This document shows positions 25,665-35,181 of a DNA stretch of 64,000 nt, one piece after another. A model generated the notes under the pieces. It saw nothing but the letters and a program-made list of their open reading frames with translations. It ran no database searches and was not told the origin of the DNA. The first letter of the stretch is position 1. Each line of letters starts with the position of its first letter. This DNA is from Uloborus plumipes (taxonomy: Eukaryota > Arthropoda > Arachnida > Araneae > Uloboridae): the NCBI GenBank assembly GCA_038373865.1, contig JAXGGA010000068.1, forward strand, positions 1 to 64,000. Direction: 5' to 3'. The position numbers and the translations under genes are program-made.

Positions 25665-26268
25665 AAACACACACAGATGCAAATAATACAAAGAATTATA
25701 ACTTTTGTGTGTGTTTCAAATTGGTACATTCGTGGAATTTTTACTGTTTGTCGTGACATTGCTTCGCAACGAATTAAGTAAGCTTATCAGCTCTGTGCTC
25801 TTTTTTTGTGTACGAAACGTTGAATATGATATTTATATTAAAAATTCTTTGAAAAAAAATTGATTGAAATAAATAATCTACCTAAGTACTCTTTGGCAAA
25901 TCAAAGAAGAAACACGATATCAATTAAACGCGTTCTTTTGTTTGTTGTCACTTTCGTTCACACGTTGACTGTTATTCCCTGAACGCTTTTTCACTGACAA
26001 AGAGGCCGAAGGATTGTGGAGTAAGTACAATATATAGTTTTCAAAGTTCGTTGATAAATTACTTTTTTCTGAATTTGAATCTTATTAATTTCTGCTACTC
26101 TTTTGAGTAACTCCTTTAAAACAGGAATTCAAGAATTCCTCTAGGCAGTTTTAAGTCTAAATCCACGCATTGAAAACTATGATCTTCCTACCATTTCTAA
26201 CTACGCAAAAAAAAAATTTTAGTTAGCAATCCTTCGAGAAATAATTAAAACTTCATTTGAAAAATTAC
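25339..26268 (-). other. Intron of the RSPH1-like gene
   Basis: A 930-base intron between the two MORN exons, bounded by gt (minus strand, 26268-26267) and ag (25340-25339). It joins phase 1 to phase 1 without disturbing the MORN register. It contains the long TA microsatellite at 25599-25664 and otherwise shows AT-rich unique-looking sequence. Confidence 0.88.
25599..25664. repeat. TA dinucleotide microsatellite
   Basis: About 28 uninterrupted TA units (25599-25654) and a short imperfect extension, within the intron of the RSPH1-like gene. Expected to be length-polymorphic. Confidence 0.95.
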
Positions 26269-26452
26269 CTTCATAACGACTTCCATCTGGATAGATGAAT
26301 GTTCCGACGCCGTGTTTCAAACCCTTTCTCCAGTAACCTTCATATCTTGCTCCAGACTGAAATATGTAGGTCCCAAAACCATGTCGCACGCCATTTTCGG
26401 AATCACCCATGTAAGTACCACTGACTTCAGGTGTTTCCATGTCAACATTTTC
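26269..26452 (-). CDS. RSPH1: RSPH1-like MORN-repeat exon (upstream exon)
   Basis: This exon encodes about 61 residues with two full MORN repeats and the start of a third. Visible motifs include GARYEGYW, KHGVGTFIYPDGSRYEG and RHGFGTYIF. From GTYMGD to SRYEG it aligns with no gaps to vertebrate RSPH1, an axonemal radial-spoke-head protein of motile cilia and sperm flagella; the stretch GTFIYPDGSRYEG is identical in the human protein. The exon ends in phase 1 at a GAAG|gtaatt donor (last base 26269). The upstream edge is a pyrimidine-rich acceptor, ttcttacag, leaving the first base at 26452 in phase 0. An ATG at 26440-26438 could be the start; the acceptor just before it suggests either an upstream coding exon or a 5' UTR intron. 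Human RSPH1 has one more MORN repeat N-terminal to this point. Similarity and splicing are seen; function is inferred from the family. Confidence 0.9.
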
Positions 26453-26516
26453 CTGTAAGAAATTTTTTTCTTAAAGGCGTAAAATACATGTTTTTGGTCA
26501 AATTAGTAAGACAAAG

Positions 26517-26731
26517 AATTGAAGGGGCAAGTGAATAAAGGTGATGTGTAACATTTTTTTTTTTTAAAAAATGTGTTATTTTTTTATGGATTTTTCTCAA
26601 CGGGTAAAACGGGATCATTCTTTTAACACATTGCGAGATTCTATTAAATGGAAAATGAAAAATACAACATTTTTTGAAAGCTTTTTTTTAGGGATTTAAA
26701 TTGTCAACCTTATCCACTTGCCTTTTTAATT
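26517..26731. mobile_element. MITE with ATTGAAGGGGC-type inverted ends, copy 2 (inverted)
   Basis: This copy begins aattgaaggggcaagtgaat and ends cttatccacttgcctttttaatt. Its interior (caacgggtaaaacggga, taacacattgcgagattcta) is the reverse complement of the copy at 12591-12814 with scattered differences. It lies only 65 bases upstream of the RSPH1-like exon acceptor, so it sits in the upstream intron or 5' flank of that gene. Confidence 0.78.
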
Positions 26732-26858
26732 ATATTTAAAGACCTAATTTACTACATTTACTCAGATTTTTATGCAGAATTATAAAAGAGGGTCATCGTG
26801 AGCTAAACGAGCTCTTTTCTGGAAAGCCAACATTGATTTTGTAATATTTACTCTTATA

Positions 26859-27256
26859 CAGTACAGAACCTTTTATCCGGGAACCAAAATACCGGGAAAC
26901 CAGAAAACCTGCAACATTTTGTCGATTTTTCAGCCACTTTTTAAAATACGCATTTTCGGCAATTTCTAAAAAATGAAGAGCTTTTTTTTTGTTTTTCTCT
27001 TGAAATACCTAAATGAATATGAACGGTTTCTTCATAAATACCATATAAGAGGCATATAGTTCAGAAATTTTTAATATTGTAATATCTATAAGCACTTCTG
27101 GATCGTTTTCTCTTCAGGATGCATTTATTTGTTATAGTAACTTGGGTTTTATAAACAATTGGCAAATATCGCTTCGTAGCGATCCAGAACACCGGGAAAT
27201 TCAGTTATCCAGGATAGCTGTGGTCCCAAACATCCCGGATAATTGGTTCTCTACTG
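26859..27256. mobile_element. pogo/Tigger-like element
   Basis: The left end CAGTACAGAACCTTTTATCC(GGGAA) and the right end inward CAGTAGAGAACCAATTATCC(GGGAT) agree at 22 of 25 positions. TA dinucleotides flank it at 26857-26858 and 27257-27258. The CAGTA-GAACC..TTATCCGGGA terminus is the classic pogo/Tigger form. The 398-bp length leaves no room for a transposase, so this is a non-autonomous derivative. It lies upstream of the RSPH1-like exons. Confidence 0.82.
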
Positions 27257-27258
27257 TA

Positions 27259-27887
27259 TGTACAACGTGGTTGAGAACTATGTGTCGAAAATGCAAAAGC
27301 AGGTAGAAGGGACCTAAATAAGCTGATTTATGCAGGGATGTTGATGCAGAAATGCAGTCTTTAAGTACTAATCCAAAAAATAGTATTTATCACAGGTTAG
27401 TGAAACTGCAATTGAAAAGAAAGGACATAAAATCTGTTACCAAGTTGCAACAACGTAGTCGAATAGTTTATTCTCAAATTGCAAGGAATTACAATTTTTA
27501 TAGATGCTCAAAAAAGCGACTAACAACAACTCGCGTGTTCGACGATTCAGCCGATTTCTGTCTGAAAATCGTCCTCTGTACTTTTGAGCAGCTGCTCAAT
27601 TCCTGCGTACAGCACATGCACGAAATATCCACGGCGTACAACTCATGCAATCTCCATATTTCCTTATAACCGATAAAAACAATTATTTCTGAAGTATTTT
27701 TGTACTTAAACGGATGCTTAAAATTATTTTAAAATAATTTAAAAGAACCCTCCTTAAAAAAAAAATAAATGAAGCAGACAGGAAATGAAAGTTTTTTTAA
27801 TGAAATTTTTTTCAGAAGAACTGTTAGTGTGAGAATTATGCGAAATATATTATTTATGAACACTTCTTCAGGTAATATTTCTGGAGT
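27259..27887. other. Intervening stretch, nothing recognised
   Basis: A plus-strand open frame of 105 codons at 27352-27669 matches no family I know and has no supporting splice or start context. The remainder is AT-rich. Confidence 0.4.
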
Positions 27888-27889
27888 TA

Positions 27890-29207
27890 CACCCTTGTGC
27901 AAATTAATTGAAACAAAAAAATTTTGTTCTTTAATTTTGAAATTAATCCTAGCATTTTTCACTAATCGTACTAAAAGTAGTAAAAATATGGATGAGATGA
28001 ATAAATACTTCTCCTATTACCAATTTTCAATAATTCCAGGGGTTCTAGGAGAGCATGTGCAGGAACTTTCGTAGATTAAAACGGCATCTATGATCACGTC
28101 AGTTGAGATTTCACTGTTGTCGGCGATAAATGTAACACCACGAAATCGTAAAAAGATTGTTACTCTTTCCAGACATTCGCCAAAGACTTGTAGAGAGATT
28201 TCGAAAATAGTTGACGTTAGTATTGCAAATGTGAGCCGTGTTAAAAAACAAAATAGAGAATCAGGATCCATATCACCAGAGAGGAGAAGGAAATGTTCCT
28301 GAAAATTGAAAACAACACCAAAAGATGACTCTTTACTACTTATGCAAGGTAAAAAGACCTGTGCAGCACTTAATAGAGATTTAAAAGTATGGAAAAAATA
28401 AGCTCATTTACTGTTCGGAAGCACCTTATTGCAGCCGGTCGGCTAGCATATTGGACTATGAAGAAACAGCTTCTGACCAAATCATTGAAGAAAACACGCT
28501 ATTTGTGGGTATTAAAATGTAAGAATTAAGCTGTTAAAATGAGAGGAAAGAACTATTTTGTGACATAATTCATTTCATTGTAAAAGGTCAACGAACGGAG
28601 ACCTCCAGGTAAAAGAATTCGGGACTGCATCATGAACCGATTTGTTTACACCCTCAAAAGAAGATGTTTGTGGGTTCTTTCGGTTAAAATGGGGTTGGTT
28701 CTTTGCAGCCTGCTGAGGGTATGATGCGTTCTGAGCAATCTGTTACAATTTCAGAAAAAATGCTTTACTAGTATTGAAGAAACGATGTGCAGAAGGAATG
28801 GGGACTTTCCAGCCGGGTTTACCCCTTTGCAATGCGCCAAAATTACCAGGAAATTCATGTCTGAGAGTCAAATGAAGACAATGGAGGACTAAGGAATTCT
28901 CCTGGTATCAATTCAGTCGAGAATCTTTGGGCTATATGCAAGAATCGCGTATTGCATAAGGGCTGTTCAACTATGGAGAAGCTAATCGCTGCGTTAATTC
29001 ATGTCTGGTACAAGGACACAAATATCACAAATGAGTGTGAAAAATTTGTGGATTCCATGTTAAATCGTATCCAAATGTTAATAAAGAGTTGTTGAGACCC
29101 TATTATGTTATAAAATCTCTTGACTTTACATAAATTCAGATAAAATCGTATTTCTTCTTAGTTTTCTCAATTTTTCAAGTTTGTTTCAATTAATTTGCAC
29201 AAGGGTG
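27890..29207 (+). mobile_element. Tc1-like DNA transposon, near full length, inactivated
   Basis: The ends are 28-bp perfect inverted repeats starting CACCCTTGTGCAAATTAATT, at 27890 and inward from 29207. TA duplications sit at 27888-27889 and 29208-29209. The 1318-bp length is in the usual 1.2-1.7 kb range of Tc1-like elements. The interior carries a recognisable plus-strand transposase broken by stops and frameshifts. Identical termini despite a ruined coding region suggest moderately recent insertion or selection on the ends by a helper. Confidence 0.93.
28090..29095 (+). pseudogene. Tc1-like transposase pseudogene
   Basis: From 28090 the translation shows the N-terminal paired-type helix-turn-helix (KTCREISKIVDVSIANVSRV, then ESGSISPERR). 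After an in-frame stop at 28300-28302, the same frame continues LKTTPKDDSLL and NRDLK, matching the second DNA-binding part. Near 28400-28520 it reads TVRKHLIAAG...KKQLLTKSLKKTR. The segment FCDIIHFIV at about 28556 aligns with the FSDESHFEV block and retains the first catalytic Asp. Near 28910 NSVENLWAICKNRV retains the acidic residue of NPIENLW. The middle Asp block is not readable. Several stops and frame changes exclude an active enzyme. Confidence 0.92.
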
Positions 29208-29209
29208 TA

Positions 29210-30255
29210 GAACGATTTTTTAACATACACTATTCCATATTCCTAAGCTTTTTGTGCAATGAAAATATAAATGTATTTTGAAGCAGTCATACATATTTGT
29301 CAACAGGAAATTTCACGATTTTAAATTGTAATTAAACTTTTTATTGAACTAGCGATCATCAAGTGAATGCTATATCAACACTTGCGACCATAAAAATGTA
29401 CAATTCATAAAATAGCAATCACAATAGCTGAGTTTCATAGAGTAAGGAAGAAAAACGAAAAAAATGGTTGAAACGGAAAAAAAACCCTTTGAAGTAAGAA
29501 AAACAAAAAACCTACAAAAACATCATATAATGCATTTTTTTAAAAAAATCATATTCTTAAATATTAGTTTGGTTTGAAAATTTAAGTCTAAAGAATACAT
29601 CGCTAAATAATCAATACCTCTGACATTTTTAAAGTTATGAGAATATTCAATCTTGCTTCCTTCCTAAATTAGATTTTGATACTTTGAAATAATAACACTA
29701 CTTGTTTACTAAGGGGAATCAATGCGCGATGCCTTTTTTGATAAAAATTTTGTACACGAACGGAATTTTGATAGCAAAAATTTTTCCTGTATAAGCCTGC
29801 GTAAACAAAGTGAAATATTGAGCTTTGTTGATTTCTATCTTATGAAAATTAATTCATTGTTGAATCAAACGACATTGTTTTTCGGTTCGTTTGCATCGGT
29901 TTCTGCCATTGTTCTTTTCCTCATTATTATGCAAAGCATTGTTGCTAATACGTTTTGAATTTCTATCGACTTGTCAGTTTAACCGCATGGCTATAACTAA
30001 CTAAATAGATGCGTGCATTAGGTTAATGAGCGCATCTACTTTCGTATGCAGGATGTCATTGCTGTAGCGTATTTTTTTCCTTGCTGGTTGTTTAAACTTT
30101 TCGTAAAACAGCCACCTACCTGTGCAAATAACTGTGCAAGACCGCGTATTTTATTTTATTTTTTATCTCTCGGCTCTAGTGGTTTGATGCAAATCGATTG
30201 AATGACCTATTTAGTTTCATAGTTTGGCTTTTTATTTACTTAGTTGTTAGATTTA
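29210..30255. other. AT-rich non-coding stretch
   Basis: No gene was recognised. A 78-codon plus-strand frame at 29722-29958 lacks any known domain. An ATGCAAAT octamer occurs near 30187. Confidence 0.5.
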
Positions 30256-30263
30256 CCTAGATG

Positions 30264-30440
30264 CAGTGGCATACATAGCGCCCTCGCAGCCTCCGCGGCG
30301 CAGAGGGAGGCGCAAGAGGTTTGAGGGCGCACCATACAAAAAATATAAGTTGCACGAGAAAAATTTATATTTTTTAAAATTTTAGTAGGGGGTGGGGGCG
30401 CTTTTACAAATCTTGCGGGGGAGCGCACCTTTGTCTACTG
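30264..30440. mobile_element. hAT-like MITE with GC-rich ends
   Basis: The left end CAGTGGCATACATAGCGCCC and the right end inward CAGTAGACAAAGGTGCGCTC are imperfect inverted repeats. Near-identical 8-base repeats flank it: CCTAGATG (30256-30263) and CTTAGATG (30441-30448). At 177 bp with no coding sequence it fits a hAT MITE. One mismatch in the duplication is a point of doubt. Confidence 0.68.
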
Positions 30441-31166
30441 CTTAGATGTTAGTTTATTTATCAGTTGAAGATATTTCGCGACTTTGACTTATAAATTTAA
30501 ATTTTAAAACGGACGATATCATGGCATCATGAGAAAAAGGTAAAGCTTTATTTATTTTCTTTATTTTTCGTTTTCCCATTCCTTTCGTATTCGATTCATT
30601 TATTTATTTTTTAATTTTGGTAGATAATTACGGTTGCATTTAAACTATTTCAAAAGAGAAAGAAAAAAAAACTCATTAGTTTTGAATCAATAGTCTAATT
30701 TTTATTAAAAAAATAAATGTAAATAATATTTTGAGTTGGGGAAAAGAGATTGTGATTTGAGGAAGCGAGAAGTCATGTCGTGTGACGGAAAAATCACATA
30801 TTTATTTTAATTATGGCCAAAATTTCGAAAAGTAAATTGAAGATCTTTCAAATTCATTGGTGAGAAAGTTAAAAACACACATCTCTTGTGCAATTTAAAA
30901 AAAATGCATGATTTTTTTAGCGCATTTCTTGCCTGCCAATCCTTCACCCAGCTAGCACAACGGCAAATGCAAGTTGCGATTCATTTTACATGCAATTACA
31001 TTAAAACTTCATATTTTTAAACAGTTACCTACCTTAGCTTCAGGCGATTCACTTCAAATTGGAGTAAAGAAAAAGAAGAGACGGAAAAGAAGAAAAAAAT
31101 TGTAAACAGAAAATGAAAGGTATAATATTTTAGTTATACTAGTAAAATTGCGGACATTAAAACATA

Positions 31167-31950
31167 CAGGGTGGTTATAAATTAACAGGAGGTGTTTGGA
31201 GCCCTCTAGCTCGCGAACTACTGGGCGAAACATTGCCAAATTTCGTTAGCGTGCATATTAGACCATGGGATTTTGATTTCTGGAATAAAAATGAATTAGT
31301 TTAAAAAATCACCACCAGGGGGAAATTTGGCTCTGTAAAAGTGTATTATTCTGATTATCGAAGAATTAATTGCTACTGACAAAATATGCATCCATTTTAT
31401 TTGCAAAAATGACTTTTTTTATCACAAATGTAGTTCGATATGATCGCCATTGTAAAGTTGTAAGAACTGCATACGATGCACAACATTTTCTACGGCAGCT
31501 TGTAACATATCAGAATAGATTTCTCTAACTTTTAAAATTATCATATCTTTTAAACTTGCGATATCATAAACGTTTCTTTGATACACTACACTTTTCAGAT
31601 ATCCCCACAACCAAAAATCACAAGGATTGAGATCGGGCGACCTTGGGGGTCATACCGTAGGAAATGAGCGGCTAGTAATTCTGCTATCAGAGAAATGTTC
31701 CCGCAAAACGCGCTGCGAAATTGATTTATACAGCATCTTTTCAAGTTTAATTCGCGATATTCAGTGTAATACACTTTTACAGCGCCAAATTTCCCCCTGG
31801 TGGTGATTTTTCAAACTAATTTTTTTTTTTATTGCAGAAATCAAAATCCCATAGTCTAATATGCACGCTCACGAAATTTGGCAATGTTTCGCCCAGTAGT
31901 TCGCGAGCTAGAGGGCTCCAAACACCTCCTGTTAATTTATAACCACCCTG
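31167..31950 (-). mobile_element. mariner-type deletion derivative with long terminal inverted repeats
   Basis: The left arm 31167-31348 and right arm 31767-31950 are inverted repeats of about 183 bases with roughly eight differences; both start CAGGGTGGTTATAAATTAAC. Weaker similarity continues a few bases further. TA dinucleotides flank the element (31165-31166 and 31951-31952). The interior of about 420 bases carries the C-terminal part of a transposase on the minus strand. A complete element would be roughly twice as long, so this copy probably lost the N-terminal half of its gene. Confidence 0.9.
31422..31765 (-). pseudogene. mariner-type transposase C-terminal fragment
   Basis: Minus-strand translation from about 31760 reads SQRVLREHFSDSRITSRSFP, a stop at 31652-31650 where the family has Trp, then PPRSPDLNPCDFWLWGYLKS. 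This is the block carrying the third catalytic Asp in Tc1/mariner-superfamily proteins common in arthropods. The frame then runs on to QLYNGDHIELHL, the usual C-terminal end (LQ.C...GGHIE..). Only one stop interrupts about 110 codons. The N-terminal DNA-binding domain and the first catalytic Asp are absent. Confidence 0.88.
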
Positions 31951-31952
31951 TA

Positions 31953-32974
31953 TATTACGTGTGGTTTGAGGACGATTTTAGGAGAGAAAGTTGAATTCCA
32001 TGTAGGAAACTTGCCAAAAGCTGTCCGATACCTGTAGATCGGAAGAGTTTCTAACCACCAAATTTATGCAGTTTTGAACAATAAGTAGATCTAAATTACG
32101 GTACTTAAATGCACGTAACTTGTTGAAAAGAATAAGCAGTTATGCGGTTTACAGTAATCCTGTAATTTCAGGAACTCTGAGGCAATCATTTGGGCATGCA
32201 AATAGTAATCCTGAATTTCGAACCTCAACTTGGTTCCATTCACTAGTTTCCAATTGCATTATGTATTTCATTTATTCATCGTAGTAATCCGGAGCGCATT
32301 ATATTATTTTGATGCTTGTGCTACCGTCTATTGATACGGAAACAGAATTGATTTTTCATGAATCTTCAGCTAATGCCGAGCCTAATTGTGGATCAAAAGA
32401 TAATTTTTACGTTTGCAAGAAAGTACTTCAAGTACATTTAATGTGACTTTACAAGAAAACAAAGGAGTGGAAAAATAAGTTATAGATAAATTGACAAAAA
32501 TAACTTTAATTCACTTTTAAAATTACGTAATAATCTTAGGCAAAACCAATACCCGTTACTGTAATAGATAATATCTAATCTTTCACAAAGCAAAAATTTT
32601 TCATAAAAGTTTCATTTTAACTTTAAAAACCTCTCCTTATGCTCATTAGATTGAGGTTGGGTATAATTCAACTTCGCAGAGATGGCCTATGACTCCTCCT
32701 TTTTTCAGGATTGTCCATTTTTAGGAAGGGGTGATACGCAGATGAAAATTGAGGAATGGGATTCACAATTGATGGGGGAATTTGAATGGGTAGAAATTCT
32801 ACCTATTTTAAGGAATGGATTCGTTTTCTCATTTGATTGACACCGGCCATCTCGTCGCGGTTGAATTATATTAGGCATTGGAATAAATACGAAATAAAAC
32901 TAAAAATACAACAATCTATTTTTATTTTCTTTTTTATTGTTATCGTTATTTCATTTTCCAAATGTCTGAAAAGT
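31953..32974. other. AT-rich non-coding stretch
   Basis: No gene was recognised. A small patch near 32645-32830 (ttgaggttgggtataattca, ggaatgggattcacaattga) is slightly G-rich but unexplained. Confidence 0.5.
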
Positions 32975-32982
32975 TAGAAAAC

Positions 32983-33151
32983 CAGGGTCGTCATTTCAAG
33001 TTTTTCCAGGGGGGTGGGGGGCAAAGGATCCAAACACAATGCAATTTCATCGGAAAACATCAAAAGTCACGCCCACTTATAGGTTTATACATTGATTTCT
33101 CAAAGTCAGGGGGGGGCAATTGCCCCCCCCCCCCCCCAAATTACGGGCCTG
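32983..33151 (+). mobile_element. hAT-like MITE with poly-G/poly-C interior, copy 1
   Basis: The ends CAGGGTCGTCATTT and, inward, CAGGCCCGTAATTT are inverted repeats. Exact 8-bp direct repeats TAGAAAAC flank it at 32975-32982 and 33152-33159, the hAT signature. The interior contains a G-run next to a C-run (ggggggcaattgccccc). A related copy lies inverted at 49185-49355 and shares the core cacgcccacttata. Confidence 0.9.
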
Positions 33152-33559
33152 TAGAAAACCCCTGATCTACAAAGTTCGATTTTTAAAACTGTAAAACACG
33201 CTTTATTTCTATTGTATGCATAAGAGATTCACGAATTGTAGGTTGAAAAAAGTAATAAATCCACAACCAGTAAAATTTTTCTTTTTCTTGTACTTTCTGA
33301 CGGCAAATATTATGTTTGTCCTGTCTATGGAATTTTTTCTCCAACTCAGTAAGCACCTCGATTGCTGTAATTTTCTTCAGCGTTCAGTAGTAGACATCTA
33401 AGTTTGCATTTCCCGATGGTAAATCTCTAAACTTCCTAGACAGGGATCGGAACTGGGAGAGTTAATATGAAGTGGTTTACTATGAAATAGGGCCGAGAAG
33501 ACTTATGTTACAACACCAAATTGTGCTGTTTCTGCTCCTTGAAGAGAATGACGTATTTT

Positions 33560-33640
33560 AATCTACACTAGCTGCGTGGCCTGGCGTTGCACGGCAATAG
33601 ACAGACAGACTCGAACAGATTTTAATAGTATAGATTAAAT
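33560..33640. repeat. Repeat remnant with gcgtggcctggcgttgcacg motif
   Basis: actagctgcgtggcctggcg then ttgcacggcaatagacagac resembles a short GC-rich motif found in interspersed repeats of many arthropods. Boundaries and class are uncertain. Confidence 0.35.
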
Positions 33641-34079
33641 GCTTCTCTTTTGTTTTCTTTCGTGAGAACAAGGGAAACTTCGAGCTTGAGTTAAATTCCG
33701 TAGCTTTGAGTTAATAACTTTTAAAATAATTATCCTCGTTCAAAATTATACCAAAACAGCAAAATCAACTTCCTCCTAATATTTTTCACGCGTTGTCGCT
33801 CCTATTTTCGCTACTTTATCATTTCGCCCTTTTTTATTATGATCCTTTCTCACTTCATATTCAACTAAGCACAACGTCAAAATGGCTCATTTACACATGA
33901 CTTTTTTTCTTTCACATCTCCCCCTTTCTCTTCCCTCCATTTTTTTTATATTGTATCTTCTCCGCCGTCTCAATTTGAATATGAAAACACAAAGGACCTG
34001 TCACGCAATCACGCGATGGTCGGTTGGGAACACTGTAACAACCTCAAGTCAAGAGAACCGACGTAAATAAAAACAACAA

Positions 34080-34280
34080 TCAACAAGTGGGATATGAAAA
34101 ACAAATCTCGCCTGCATAAAAAAGTGCCATGTCATTCACTCGTTCCGCAGAATTTGCATGCGATCTATTGTCCTTGTTTTATGGCCCATTCATGAGCGGC
34201 GGCCGAGAGTAAGTGCTAAGGGAGATCTCGCACTTTGTTAAGGAAAGCGGATATTTTGATGTTCAGAAAGGGTTACGGCT
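34080..34280. promoter_or_regulatory. GC-elevated island 5 with octamer and TTTATGGCC motif
   Basis: A compact block with attcactcgttccgcagaat, an ATTTGCAT octamer (34152-34159, POU consensus), ttttatggcccattcatgag (TTTATGG is a posterior-Hox/Cdx-type site) and gcggcggccgagag. The motif clustering suggests an enhancer, which is inference only. Confidence 0.35.
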
Positions 34281-34445
34281 TCTGGGCACGGGTGCTTTTT
34301 ATTCTACTTGTATCATCTTCCATTTTTTTCGTGATGTTTTGCACCACATTCTGCTTTATTTATTGATTTTCCTTTTCATAGCTGAGAATTTCGTCTTGTT
34401 TAATGTTCTTTTCTATTCCTGACAATTCGTGTAAAGTGTTACATT

Positions 34446-34792
34446 GTTGTTGTTTCTGAAACCACTCGGGTACCAGAGCCAGAGTAGACACATCTACCCG
34501 ATTTAAGGCGGAATAAGTACAGCTTCTGTTTTTACGAGCACCATTAATGTGGAAGTCCGATTTAGCTCGGAGTGCTCTGTTCTTTTGATCCAGACCAAGG
34601 GCCGAGTAAACCTCTGGTCTAATACCCCCAGAGGTACCATTTCACTTGGAGGACTTTTTGACCTCGACCCTTATTGTACGTCGCCCAAGCACCGTTTGTA
34701 ACGACGGCGGATCTTTGATCGGCTAGGATCGAACCCGAGACCCTCCGGTAACGAATCTGACGCCTTAACGATCGGGCAATCACAGCCCAAGT
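34446..34792 (-). mobile_element. tRNA-derived SINE with 12-bp target duplication
   Basis: Read on the minus strand, the element starts at its tRNA-like head. The head has an A-box-like TTGCCCGATCGTTAAGGCG (34779-34761) and a perfect B box GGTTCGATCC (34735-34726), the internal pol III promoter. A tRNA-unrelated body of about 250 bases follows and ends in an AACAACAAC tail at 34446. Perfect 12-bp direct repeats AAGTGTTACATT flank it (34434-34445 and 34793-34804). The A box with TAAGGCG is of the tRNA-Ser/Leu kind. The cloverleaf acceptor stem is broken, so this is a retroposon, not a working tRNA gene. It needs a LINE partner in trans to move. Confidence 0.93.
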
Positions 34793-34857
34793 AAGTGTTA
34801 CATTAAAAGTGGCTATTAGCTGATTAATATTCTTTTTTTAGAACGAGAAATAATATA

Positions 34858-35179
34858 CTGTATAACCTCGGCAATTTGGACTAGTTGGGGTTCTAGGTCG
34901 TCCAAATTATTGAAAGAGCGGATTCAAAAAACTTACCTAAAAGTTGAGCTAAAATACCTAAACTACTAAATGCAGTAAAACTTTATTTTTGAATTCACGA
35001 GAATGAAATATAAAACTGCATAAGTTAAAATTACAAAAATACATTTTAAAATGCAAAATGCGGCCTACAAAAATATGTTATTACTTTAATTCAATCGCCG
35101 TTTATTTTTACAGTATGCATTCCTGCAGGGGTGTTCGAAAATTCAGTTTAATAGGGTTTGGGTTAATGAAGGTTTACTG
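34858..35179. mobile_element. pogo-like element, degenerate
   Basis: The left end is CTGTATAACCTCGGCAATTT and the right end inward is CAGTAAACCTTCATTAACCC, with TA dinucleotides outside both (34856-34857 and 35180-35181). The resemblance to CAGTAAAACCTC.ATTA-type pogo termini is partial, so boundaries are tentative. No coding relic was recognised. Confidence 0.5.
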
Positions 35180-35181
35180 TA

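Noticed and set aside
25563..25781. Open frames encoding repeated Tyr-Ile
   Set aside because: Translation of the TA microsatellite.
28017..28271. Minus-strand open frame of 84 codons
   Set aside because: Antisense shadow of the Tc1-like transposase relic.
34718..34792. Possible functional tRNA gene on the minus strand
   Set aside because: A and B boxes are good, but the acceptor stem does not pair and the segment is the head of a SINE with its own target duplication.
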